64,000 nt of DNA from Paratinospora sagittata (lineage: Eukaryota; Streptophyta; Magnoliopsida; Ranunculales; Menispermaceae): assembly GCA_035771175.1 (NCBI GenBank), contig CM069606.1, forward strand, positions 30,027,816-30,091,815, given 5' to 3'. Numbering within the stretch: position 1 is the first letter of the stretch; each line of letters begins with the position of its first letter. The translations under genes and the position numbers were made by a program. The notes under the pieces are model-generated. The model did not search any database and was not told the origin of the DNA. It saw only the letters and a program-made list of their open reading frames with translations. Shown here one piece after another: positions 11,307 to 22,545 of this stretch.

Positions 11307-11447
11307 CTCTGGAGAGGGACGTACATGAGAACTCGGCTACGCTGGGGAGGAACATCAGTACGTGAATCCAGAGCATCGTTCCTGAGGAGGGACGTACAGT
11401 GAGAACCTGGCTACGCCCGGGGAAGGACACCTGTACGTGAACTCAGG
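11307..11447 (+). other. Two tandem hairpin repeats in transcribed LTR (A 5' LTR)
   Basis: Unit 1 (11307-11373) pairs CTCTGGA with TCCAGAG. Unit 2 (11381-11447) pairs CCTGA with TCAGG. Both are 67 nt, with inner pairing of ACGTAC-type segments and a shared core GAGAAC..GGCTACGCC. The same pair occurs in the A 3' LTR (20917-21057) and in B (3614-3756, minus). In the C 5' LTR (29499 on) unit 2 is mostly deleted, and in the C 3' LTR both are deleted. Confidence 0.65.
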
Positions 11448-11880
11448 CGATGTACGCTCATCAAACCATTAATACGTGACGGTGTCATGCATACATACAT
11501 ATTAATTGATTATGATGCTTACATGTGTATTTAAGATATTTGATATTGAAGTATGTTTTATTAATTGTTATACTCATGCACTATTTACCCACTGAGCGCG
11601 TTAAGCTCACTCCAATATTATCAAATCTTTCACAGGAAATTAGGGTGGACTGGGTGCAGGTATTTTGTACCCTTTGTATGAATCATTGGGGATTTTGGGA
11701 GTATGTTCCCTTGACCATTTTATGTACAAAAGTATTCTGAATTATATGAAATCAGATTTGTACTGTATATTGTATTTCCGCTGCGCACTCTGTTATTACC
11801 ATTGTGATTATTCCAAATGCACGCCCTGTCCGCGAGTGTACCGCCGGTTTAGGCAAGTCCGGGCGGGGTGTGACATTTAA

Positions 11881-11892
11881 TGGTATCAGAGC
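11881..11892 (+). promoter_or_regulatory. Primer-binding site of element A (initiator tRNA-Met)
   Basis: TGGTATCAGAGC, the usual plant initiator-tRNA-Met complement, lies 5 nt (TTTAA) after the LTR end. It is where minus-strand DNA synthesis starts. Confidence 0.9.
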
Positions 11893-12709
11893 GTACGGTC
11901 CATGGCCTGCCCAAGTCTACCAAATTAGGGGAAGAAAAATTTTATTAGATATATATAGAACTATATATAAATACGTCAATTATATATAGTTGAGATTTGT
12001 ATTAAATATATATCTAGAAAACTATATAATTTTTATATAGTTTGATTTTAATATACATATAGTCATAATTTATTAGAAACTATATGTGTAGTTATTATTG
12101 AATATATGTATCTATATACCTTAGTGTATATGAGGTACGTATAAAAAAAAAAAATAAAAAAAAAAATAAAAAAATTCGAAATGAAATTTTATTTTTCGAA
12201 AAATATTTATTAAAAAAAAAAAAAAAATAAAAAAAAAATTCGAAATGAAATTTTATTTTTCGAAAAATAATTATTCGAAAAAAAAAAATATTTTTCGAAA
12301 AAAAAAAAAAAATATTTTTCAAAAAAAAAAAAAAAATTATTTTTCGAAAACAATTTATTTTTGAAAAACAATTTATTTGATATATCTAAAACTATATATA
12401 TGAATTATATATATAGTTAAGATTTGGATTAAAAACAATTACATATGATTTTTATGTAGTTTAAATTCAAATATATATATATATATATAGTTGATTTATG
12501 GGAATTATAATTATCATTAAATATGTCTATATAATCATGTGTGAATACAACATATATACATCAAATCACTAATGAAGAAATTTTCTTGATGGCATAAACA
12601 TCAAAAGAAAACTCGAAAATAATGTCTAGCAGATAAGGCATAAATCTTAAAACTGTTATGAATATATTTTGTGTTCTTCACACAAATTTATTTTCCTTTC
12701 AGCAAAAGA
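11893..12709 (+). other. Element A leader (no gene)
   Basis: AT-rich, with no coding capacity. About 12139-12360 holds poly-A runs broken by repeated TTTTTCGAAAAA palindromes. The end is a pyrimidine tract, TTTATTTTCCTTTCAG (12687-12702), 7 nt before the ORF1 ATG. It resembles a 3' splice site and is conserved in B and C. Confidence 0.65.
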
Positions 12710-14264
12710 ATGGCCTCAAGGGAAGGAACAACTTCTACTAGCAGGGAACCAATTCCCACTAGACTAACGGAATTGTCCAAAAAGAGAGGTTGTGACCATG
12801 AGGAGCATCGACAATAGCGATCTCCGCCTCCGTCCAATCCTTCATGACAAACTCGCAACACTGGATTGGTTAAATATAACCAAAGTCGAGGGTCAAGTCT
12901 CTTACAACTTGGTTAGATCCTTCTATGAAGCCATGAATTACGTGGGACTTCACGGAGATGAGATCAGCCCTCATTTAGAGACAACAATCATGGGAACGAC
13001 AATTCCTATCAATATCGAGATTATTGCTCGCCTTTTGGAGCTTCCGATTGAAGGAAGGATTATTGATCCACATGACCCCCAGACAGTTGCAGAGATCGCC
13101 GAATCTAATGCACAACTGTTCAATTCCCTCGCCAAAGAGCCATACACTCAATCAACATACACCAACCTCCAAAACAATCATCTTAAGCGATCTCTTGTCG
13201 GCCTCGGAAAGATTGTATATGGCAACATCTTGCCAGAGAGGGGCACTAGGGGCACTATGTCAAGGGCCCAACTCCTTGTGTTGTATTGCATAGAGAAGAA
13301 AATAAAGGTCTCCCTACCACACATCATCATCCAACAAATGTTGAGGGTGATTCAAAACCCTTTAAAGAAGGAATTCCTCGGCTACGGAGTCTTGATTATG
13401 AGGATACTTCACGAGGCAAACGTCGACACTTTCGATGGAACGTCAAAGCTGATCACTGAACCAGTTACAGCATCCTCTATCTTCAAGACATATGGCACAA
13501 GTGGAGGGGTAACTGACGAAGAGGTATTCGGCACGACAATAAGAACTGCCGAACGAATGAGAGACAAGCACGGGCGTTGCCTTCGCAAATGTCGACGCAA
13601 GATGCCTGTCAGCGAAGGCCCAACTAATGATTCCAATCCAAATCCTACATCAGACCCCGCCAGTGATCCAACCGATCAACCATTTACTGACGAAGAATTA
13701 TTTGCCACACTAAATCAACCTACACAAAGTCATGATAGACAAGGTACGCAAGCAAATCCACCAACTTGGAACGTGCCAACTCAAGGCAACACTTCGTACC
13801 AAAGAGTTCCAACTCCTGCGGTACAGTATCAGCCAGTTCCACAAGTTGCTGTAAACCAACAACAACAGTACTGGGCGTCACCAAATCTTGGAGGGCCAAA
13901 CATCCCAATGAGCCCATTGTTTCAAACTTTTTCATCTCAATCAAACCAAATTATCCAAGGGGTTCCGGTTAGGGGATCCCCGCGCAATCAATACAACTAC
14001 GTTCCACCTATGATTCACCCATACAACCAATACTTTCCTCCAATGCCTATGGCCTACCCTTCACCTACAAGACAAACGACCCATCAACCACCAATGGGAC
14101 AACCGACTAACCTACTTGAATGGTTGGATGAAATGGCATCCAATATTGCTACACTCAAAGAGAGCCACAATAACATATTAACTCGTTTGCAAAATTCCAA
14201 CGCAGAGCGTGCACACTCTCAACCTTCTGTTAGTAGTCATTCTGTACATAACAGTAGATCTTGA
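12710..14264 (+). pseudogene. Element A accessory ORF1, single-base frameshift near the start
   Basis: Homologous to the intact ORF1 of C. The ATG at 12710 (MASREGTTSTS) follows a CTTTCAG acceptor-like site. A run of five A (12779-12783; four in C) shifts the frame after about 23 codons. From 12792 (MTMRSIDNSD) a 490-aa frame is open to the TGA-terminated end at 14264. The plant transposon-protein-like region covers roughly the first 220 residues of that frame (LVRSFYEAMN, LPHIIIQQMLRVIQ). The rest is P/Q/N-rich with YNQYFPPMPMAYPSP and THQPPMGQP. No transposase or env motifs, membrane segments or zinc fingers are visible. If translation began at the downstream ATG the protein would lack only its N-terminus. 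Confidence 0.8.
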
Positions 14265-15068
14265 AGGAACGGTAGTAGGCAGGAAAGTCAAAATTAATTC
14301 CTGGCATTGTAAAATTTATATGAATGAAATTGTTTTGTTTAAAGACTATCTTTGGTGGGCAGACTTACAACCATTCTTTCTTTTGTATCACTAACTTTGG
14401 AGTGGTATGGGACACAACAAAATTGGATGATACTAAATAAAATGTGGAAGTAAGAAAACTCATGACCTTGTGTGAAAAGAAACATTTGGAGAAAGTTGCA
14501 TTACTAATATTATCACTAAGTTTACACGGTATGGGACGAGTAAATTTGGACGATACTATTAGTGAACTTCTATTCAGCCAATGTTTTTAGAGACCGTGTT
14601 CATACAACTTAACTTGGTTTCCACCCTTATTACTAAATTCATGTGGTATGGGACATATGAATTTGGATAATAATCGAACAGACTAAGAGTAAGCGTATGA
14701 ATGCATAAGATTGCGATAGAACGTTAGATTAGGATATTTACCGAGGCAAATCTTAGACTTCTTATGACTCGTATGGTTTTTCAATGAAATATATGTATGT
14801 TCACAAAGACCACAGCCAAATCATTTTAAATACTTGCAAAGATTTGTACTTATTATATAAACGTTCTAACCTTGTTTTTACACCATGGCCAAACATACGA
14901 GTTATATAAGATTCTTTGATTCCTCAACAAAAACCTTCCACTATACTTCGAAAAATAGGTGATTTTCATATTGCAGTACTCTCGAAATTGTTGTTGAGCA
15001 TATTATAACATTATCCTTGACTACAGTTCCTAAATCTTGGTTTTCCTTTTCTCTTTGCCAGTGAGACA
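14265..15068 (+). other. Element A ORF1-gag spacer with three spaced repeats, TATA-like box and acceptor-like site
   Basis: No ORF. Three repeats share a core GGTATGGGAC (14404, 14528, 14645), each followed by an A/T-rich TTGGA.GATACTA-like segment. The same 124- and 117-bp spacing is found in C (32578, 32702, 32819). TATATAAG at 14903-14910 and the pyrimidine tract ending TTTGCCAG (near 15061), about 8 nt before the gag ATG, are also conserved in C. They could mark an internal promoter or a splice acceptor for gag expression. Confidence 0.65.
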
Positions 15069-18000
15069 ATGCAAACCAGAAAGAGAGGAAGGCCACGTGT
15101 TGTTCGTCCAGCAGTGGAGGCACCTCCTGAGATTCAGGAACCGCCGCCTCAGACAACAGCACAGGCCACACCCAACACTGCCACTACATCCGGGCAGGCA
15201 ATACCACCACCACCCACACCCTTTGCCATGCCTTCAAGCATTGAAACCTTCTTCACTGGATTTATTGAGGCAATGAAGGTCACTGTTCAAACTGCCGTTC
15301 GTGAGACCGCAGCCAGTCAGGTTGCCACGGTTCAAGCACCTATAAAATTTGGGTCCGAAGCTCAAACCGATCAGATTACTAAATACAAGCGGTTACAACC
15401 TCTTACTTTCGATGGTACCATTGATCCTGATGAGGTGCAAAAGTGGTTGGATGAGTCCAATAAGGCTCTTGATGCAATGGGAGTCGATGAGACTCGCAAA
15501 ATTCCCCTAGCAACCTACCAACTTGTTGGTGCCGCAAACACATGGTGGATCACAGTGAAAGAAGACCCAAGGGTCAATATAGCAGATATGACTTGGCAAG
15601 AGTTTGAGTCAATGTTTATTGATGAGTATTTTCCCAGCGCGGTGACAAAGCAGAAGCGCCAGGAATTTGCTAAGTTATATCAGGGCACCATGACTGTCAG
15701 AGAATATGCTGGAAAATTTAAAGAATTATCAGTCTACTCTCTCTCCACCATCTCAACGGAGCGAGATAAGAGCGAGAAATTTTATAATGGTCTTCGCCAT
15801 GACATTCGACAAGCCTTATCGATCTTGGATCTCAAGATTTACAAGGAGGTTGTTGACAAGGCCATGAGCTTTGAACAAGAGAAGCTCTTACAGGAACAGA
15901 GAATGAATAAGGGCAAACGACCTGCAACATTTTCCCAACAAGGCTCACAACATGGCAACAAGAAAAAACCCTACTACAATCAAAACCCAGCCCTCCCAGC
16001 CCCCGTTTCCAAGAATGAGGCCACAACACCTGCGGCTGAACCTTCTACCCCTAACCATCAGGGTTTCCGACACCATGGCCGTGGCGGTCGTTCTGGACGA
16101 GGTGGCCGTAGCAACGGCAATGGCAGAGGTGGTGGTCGACACCACAATCAACCAGGCCAGCAGAATCATCATAATGGCCAGCAACACAATCAGCAGTACA
16201 GGCCGACTTGTTACAACTGCGGCCAGAAGGGCCATGTCAAACATCTTTGTCCGCACCTTCAGCAACCTATTCCTGCTATTCCAGTCCAACAAGCACCACC
16301 TGCTGCTAATGCCCAACCCAGGCCGAACCAGGGTCAACGGAATCAGGGCCGAGCATTCGCCATCGCTCAACATCCCCTACCAGACAACAATGTCGTCGAA
16401 GGTACCTTTCCTTTGTTCAATACATTGGTGCATGTTTTGTTTGATTCAGGTGCTACGCATTCTTTTATATCGTTGTCATTGGTAAGACATTTAGGCCTGC
16501 ATCATGAACCCACAAACATCACACTCCATGTCACATCACCGTTCGGATCGGGTACTGACGTGAATTTGCAGTGTTCTCGATGTGAGCTTCGAATGTCCGA
16601 ACAGATAATATATGCCGATCTTTTTGTGATGGATTTTGAAGACTTCGACATCATCCTCGGCATGGACTGGCTCGCACCACTGAATGCAACGATCGACTGT
16701 ATGAACAAGCAAGTTCAGTTAACTTTGCCTACAGGAGAGTTTGTCAAGATTCAGGGAACAAGGCAATGGATACACAAATCAACAGTTGCACTTCTCAAGT
16801 CACAACTTCGAGCGTTGTCTCTTGGTGACGGCAATGAATCACCAGCTCTGTACCCTCCCGAAGTACGCGATGTTCCAGTCATATCTGAATTTCTAACCGT
16901 ATTTCTTAATGACCTTCCTGGTCTTCCTCCAGTTAGGGAATTCGATTTTGAGATCAACCTCATACCTGGAACAGGGCCTATCTTAATTCCACCATACAGA
17001 ATGTCAAATATCGAGCTAGTTGAATTAGACAAACAACTGCAGGACTTAGAGAGTAATGGCTTCATCCGAAAGAGTTCATCACCCTGGGGCGCTCCAGTTC
17101 TATTTGTTCGCAAAAAGGATGGTTCGTTACGACTTTGTATCAATTATCGAAAGTTGAATAACGTCACCATCAAGAACAGATATCCATTGCCAAGGATCGA
17201 TGACTTGTTCGACCAACTTAGAGATGCCAAATACTTCTCTAAGATTGATTTAAGGTCCGGTTATCATCAACTCCGGATCCGAGAGTCGGACATTGCCAAG
17301 ACAGCATTCAGAACTCGGTACGGTCATTACGAATTCTTAGTTATGCCGTTCGGTCTAACAAACGCCCCTGCAGCATTCATGGATTTGATGAATCGCATAT
17401 TCAGGTTATACTTAGATCGATTTGTGGTGGTTTTTGTCGACGACATCTTGATATATTCCTCAAACGAGGAAGACCATAAAATACATTTGAAGATCGTCCT
17501 CCAGGCCTTACAAAGCCACCAACTGTATGCAAAGTTGAGTAAGTGCGAATTTTGGGCGAAGAGAGTTCAATTCCTTGGCCATGTGGTTTCAGGCAATGGC
17601 ATTGAGGTCGATCCTTCTAAGGTTGAAGCAGTCTTAAACTGGCAGCAGCCTACCACTGTTACTCAGATTAGGAGTTTTCTTGGTTTGGCAGGCTATTACA
17701 GACGCTTCGTTCAGGACTTCTCAAAGATTGCTGAACCTATGACCAAACTCACTCGAAAAGACGTGCGCTTCATCTGGAATCCCGCCTGTGAAGCATCATT
17801 TCAGGAATTGAAGAAACGCCTCACAACAGCACCTGTACTTATCACTCCAAGAAATGGAATTGGTTTTTCATTATACACCGATGCCTCTCTCCAAGGCTTA
17901 GGTGCCGTACTGATGCAAGAAGGCCAAGTTGTTGCATATGCCTCCAGGCAACTGAAGATTCATGAAGGTAATTACCCCACCCATGACTTGGAACTTGCAG

Positions 18001-19779
18001 CTGTTGTCTTTGCACTTAAAATATGGCGTCATTACCTATACGGTGAACGGTTCGAGGTCTTCTCAGATCACAAGAGTCTTAAGTACATATACACTCAGAG
18101 AGACCTAAACCTCCGCCAAAGAAGATGGTTGGAATTCTTGAAAGACTATGACTTTCAACTCCAGTACAATCCCGGAAAGGCCAATGTTGTGGCTGATGCC
18201 CTGAGTAGAAAATCTTATGTTGCTTGCACTCTTAACTATGAAATGGGAAAATTGGCTACAGAGCTACAGAACTTTAACCTCCTCCTAAACGAAGAGGGAC
18301 CACGCCCACGACTCTCTCAATTATCAGCTACCTCTGACCTCGTTCGCAAGATTTCAGCTACTCAAGCCAATGACCCTATGTTAATGGAGAAATGAGAACT
18401 TCTACTCAGCGGGCAAGACCTTCCTCATTGGTCAGTCTTTGACGACGGAGCCGTTTTCTATAAAAAAACGTCTGTGTCTTCCGAACGATCCTGAGGTTCG
18501 GAAAGACGTGCTTACTGAGATGCACTGTTCGAGATACGCTATGCATCCTGGGGGTGACAAGATGTACCAGGATGTCAAGCGACAATTCTGGTTTTCTGGA
18601 ATGAAGAAGGCCATTGCAGACTTCGTTGCTCGATGTCTTGTTTGCCAGAAAGTTAAGGCAGAACGACGACTTCCCTCTGGCCTTCTCCAGCCGTTACCTA
18701 TTGGAGAATGGAAGTGGGAGAACATCGCAATGGATTTTGTTACAGCCTTACCTCGCAATAATAAAGGACAAGATGCTATCTGGGTTATCATTGACAGACT
18801 TACCAAGTCTGCACACTTCCTGCCAATGAAGTTCACGGATAATCCCGCCAAACTAGCAGAACTATATGAACGAGAGATCGTACGCCTTCATGGAATCCCA
18901 CTCACGATCGTCTCTGATCGAGACCCTCGATTCACCTCAAACTTTTGGCAAAGCTTCCAGAATAGAATGGGTTCTAAGATCACTATGAGCACAGCCTTCC
19001 ACCCTCAGACTGATGGGCAGTCAGAATGGCTTATCCAAATCTTAGACGACATGCTACGATGCTGCATTTTGGACTTTAATGACGGATGGGCAAAGTATTT
19101 GCATCTAGCTGAGTTTGCCTATAACAACAGCTACCAATCTAGTATCGGCATGGCACCATACGAGGCTCTTTATGGTCGGCCTTGCAGATCTCTGGTATGC
19201 TGGTTAGATATGGCCGATCGACCGCAATTAGGCCCTGAACTAGTTCAAGAGACTTCTGAGAAGATCACACTAGTAAAGGAACGACTTCGTGTTGCACAAA
19301 GTCGACAGAAGAGCTATGCTAACAAACGGCGACAGCCTCTGGAATTTAATAAGGGGGACTTTGTTTTTCTACAAGTCCAGCCCACCCGAGGTGTCAAACG
19401 CTTTGGGATCAAAGGAAAGCTCTCCCCGCGGTACATCGGTCCATTTTCGATCATTGAACGTATTGGCAAACTTGCTTATCGTCTGTCCCTTCCCTCGTCC
19501 ATGCCTAAGGTTCATGACGTTTTTCATGTATCTATGCTTCGCAAGTATCGTCCTGATCCTTCGCATATCATCCCTTTAGTCGAGGTTCGGGTTGAGGAAG
19601 GAAATAAGTATCAAGAGAAAGCAATACAGATTTTAGATAGAAAAACTCAAGAACTACGGAGACGTAGCATACCACTTGTGAAAGTGCTCTGGGATCACCA
19701 CGGCATAGAGGAAGCTACATGGGAACTAGAATCAACAATTAAACAGAAATACCCTGAATTGTTTTCTAGTACCACCTGA
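15069..19779 (+). pseudogene. gag-pol: Element A gag-pol polyprotein (Tekay chromovirus), one stop and one frameshift
   Basis: The first frame (15069-18395, 1108 aa) holds the Gag capsid region (about 110-280; [15 protein letters not shown]), a CCHC knuckle at 381-394 ([14 protein letters not shown]) and a protease with D459 in [11 protein letters not shown]. It continues with reverse transcriptase (FVDD at 789-792) and RNase H (D938 in YTDAS; end DALSRK). It stops at TGA 18393-18395 where element C has CGA. A seven-A run (18462-18468, six in C) then shifts the frame. The second frame, read to 19779, holds the integrase HHCC finger, the D-D-35-E core (codons at 18733, 18916, 19024) and a chromodomain (about 19590-19779; LVKVLWDHHGIEEATWELE). 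The residue after the catalytic Glu is W where family members usually have R. Only these two lesions are evident. Confidence 0.92.
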
Positions 19780-20016
19780 TGTTGTGATACATTGTATTCT
19801 TTTCACTTCTAAATACCAGGATGAAACATTGTTTACACTTATCTTCATACATTGTTTCACTTGAATAACTACGCCGATATCTGAAAATCATATCAATGGA
19901 TATCGTGATGCACACACGCAGTGGCTCCTTAGCAACCTGCGGCTACTTCGCAAGCAATACCCCTCATCCATACTTGACTTGATTTCGAGGGCGAAATCCC
20001 TTTAAGGGGGGTAGAG
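19780..20016 (+). other. Element A 3' untranslated region and polypurine tract
   Basis: No gene. It ends with TTTCGAGGGCGAAATCCC and the polypurine tract AAGGGGGGTAGAG, directly before the LTR TG. The tract is the expected primer for plus-strand DNA synthesis. Element C has the same arrangement at 37913-38151. Confidence 0.8.
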
Positions 20017-21497
20017 TGTAATACTCTGTATTTCACAAAAAAAAAAAAAAAAAAAAATTTACTACTTGGGCAACGCCCGAACGTTCAGGCACATGCCAGA
20101 ACGTTCAGGCGCATGACAGAACGTTCAGACGCAATGCCAGAACGTTCAGGCGCATGCCAGAACGTTCAGGCACATGACAGAACGTTCAGACGCAATGCCA
20201 GAACGTTCATGCGCATGCCAGAACGTTCAGGCGCAATGCCAGAACGTTCAGGCGCAATGCCAGAACGTTCAGGCGCAATGCCAGAACGTTCAGGCGCAAT
20301 GCCAGAACGTTCAGGCGCAATGCCAGAACGTACAGGCGCATTGCCAGAACGTTCAGGCGCATGCCAGAACGTTCAGGCGCCTGCCAGAACGTTCAGGCGC
20401 CAAAAATCTCTATATAAGGAACCCTCCTCATTCTCATTTCTCACACCAAAATCACCCTCCTTATGATTTTCCTTCTCTTTCCACTCATTCTAAGTTTTTA
20501 GTTTTTGAGACTCTCTGATCGAGACTCTCGGTACGGTGCGACGAAGTTCTGTCCGGAGGAAAGCGCCAGATCGGAAAGAAGAAGTTTTTATCTGATGGTG
20601 GGGAACGAAACATAGGTTTGCGTGTTTCATAACTTTTATTAAAGTTTACATTCAATTATTATTATGTCTACTATTCATTTACACTGCATTATGTCAATAA
20701 TGTTTATGACCTGAATGTCCCAACTTTGCACGTCGTGATACCGACCCTGATAAAGATCACCAGACGTTGCCAAAGTCAGTCTAAATGTCAAAAAAAGACC
20801 AGACCAGTAGACTAGACTAGTTCATGCATTGGCATCATACATATCACCACCTAGGGACGTATATGGTTTATGACTCATAGAATAGTTAGAAGCATTGCTC
20901 ACTATTCATATTATTTCTCTGGAGAGGGACGTACATGAGAACTCGGCTACGCCGGGGAGGGACATCAGTACGTGAATCCAGAGCATCGTTCCTGAGGAGG
21001 GACGTACAGTGAGAACCTGGCTACGCCCGGGGAAGGACACCTGTACGTGAACTCAGGCGATGTATGCTCATCAAACCATTAATACGTGACGGTGTCATGC
21101 ATACATACATATTGATTGATTATGATGCTTACATGTGTATTTAAGATATTTGATATTGAAGTATGCTTTATTAATTGTTATACTCATGCACTATTTACCC
21201 ACTGAGCGCGTTAAGCTCACTCCAATATTATCAAATCTTTCACAGGAAATTAGGGTGGACTGGGTGCAGGTTATGGGGCCCACATTTTGTACCCTTTGTA
21301 TGAATCATTGGGGATTTTGGGAGTATGTTCCCTTGACCATTTTATGTACAAAAGTATTCTGAATTATATGAAATCAGATTTGTACTGTATATTGTATTTC
21401 CGCTGCGCACTCTGTTATTACCATTGTGATTATTCCAAATGCACGCCCCGTCCGCGAGTGTACCGCCGGTTTAGGCGCGTCCGGTCGGGGTGTGACA
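20017..21497 (+). repeat. Element A 3' LTR
   Basis: TGTAATACTC to GGTGTGACA, 1481 bp. The minisatellite (about 20071-20401) has 16 units, of which 15 keep GAAnnTTC. The TATA box is at 20411-20418. Both hairpin repeats are intact (20917-20983 and 20991-21057). The difference from the 5' LTR is mostly array length plus scattered, mainly transition, substitutions. Confidence 0.92.
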
Positions 21498-22545
21498 GAA
21501 ACTATTCTGGACACTTATCAACTGTGACAGTAGAGCAAATCGGTAAGCCAATGGACCTATTCTATCAAGGATCTCTAATGGTCCAACAAATCGCGGTGCG
21601 AGCTTTCCTTTCATCCCAAATCTCATTTGGCTTTTCTGTGGTAAGACCCTTAACAAAACTGAGTCAGCCACACTAAATTTCAAGGCCTATATACCGACCC
21701 TGTGTAGTTAATAATATCCTTTGGCACCAATAATAATAACTCCATACTTTCACATCAACAAATTGGAGATCTACAAGGCTTAGTATCAAACCTTTAGAGT
21801 GCCATCATTATGCTATTATAATAACTATTTATACACATAAGTTTACACACATAAAATATTTCTTCCAACTTCTACCAAAATTCAAGTATGCCAGACCCGA
21901 GCATGCTCGCAAGCATCAAAGTCACTCTCTCAGTCTATCAGCCAGTCTGAGAATAAAATATCACACTGAGAAGGAGATGAGTACCAAATCGAGTCTGCAT
22001 CATATATCAGATCTCGACACAATCTTCAGATCTTAATCCGACATGACAAGTATCTGAGTACTCCCATAAAATCTCCCTATCTCACACATATACAATATGC
22101 TCGGTCTATCAATAGAATTATGGTGTTCATTGGAAGAATACATAGACTTATCAGTCTACTAATGGTTATCCAAATGGTATCATTTCTACCCATAACCCAT
22201 AAGATACCCTTTGAATCCCATCTTCATTTAACACACTCTATATTACCAATTCCATAATCTTTCATACTGATATCATACTCGTCTCATCATAAATCTTACT
22301 TTCTGAATATGAGTATCAATTAGTTGAACATGTATCCGAGCACAAATATCAACACATGGAGTAACAGAGAGTACAATCATAACTGTAACTCTCACTCACA
22401 AACAATCTCCATTTATGGCTAATTGATAGTTACTACTCCAGTTTCAGCATGTTTCCTGCTCAATGTCTCAGCAACATATTGGGCTTTCCCAAGATAATAA
22501 TTCGATATAAAATCAAATCCTTCGGAAAATCTTGCCACATTTATT
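21498..22545 (-). pseudogene. Element D pol fragment: integrase C-terminal region back to RNase H end
   Basis: The minus strand at about 21690-21498 translates as an integrase C-terminal domain (QMRFGMKGKLAPRFVGPLEI). The left part of the domain continues beyond element A at 10470. From about 22545 to 22440, frames with stops still read like the end of RNase H (FDFISNYYLGKAQYVAETLS). The part in between is too decayed to assign. It belongs to the same minus-strand gypsy element whose LTR is at 7575-10254. Confidence 0.65.

Larger units (their letters stand above)
10471..11875 (+). repeat. Element A 5' LTR
   Basis: It starts TGTAATACTC and ends GGGGTGTGACA. A poly-A run lies at 10491-10510. 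The 13-unit minisatellite (10529-10790) and the TATATAAG box (10801-10808) follow. Downstream, in the presumed transcribed part, come two tandem hairpin repeats (11307-11373 and 11381-11447) and CACTGAGC-N7-GCTCACTCC near 11594. Compared with the 3' LTR it lacks a short TATGGGGCCCACA segment and three array units. Confidence 0.92.
10466..21502 (+). mobile_element. Element A: nearly complete Tekay-type chromovirus with accessory ORF1
   Basis: Parts in order are 5' LTR 10471-11875, PBS 11881-11892, leader, ORF1 12710-14264, spacer, gag-pol 15069-19779, polypurine tract 20001-20016 and 3' LTR 20017-21497 (11,027 bp). The flanks AAAAC (10466-10470) and GAAAC (21498-21502) form a 5-bp target duplication with one mismatch. 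It sits inside the integrase region of element D, in the opposite orientation. It is mostly intact, but ORF1 has a frameshift and pol has one stop and one frameshift. The LTRs differ by roughly 15-20 substitutions outside the minisatellite by eye, so the insertion is fairly young. Confidence 0.92.

Noticed and set aside
15832..17143. Minus-strand ORFs opposite gag-pol (also opposite C gag-pol)
   Set aside because: They lie antisense to a clear, motif-bearing polyprotein and have no domain signals.
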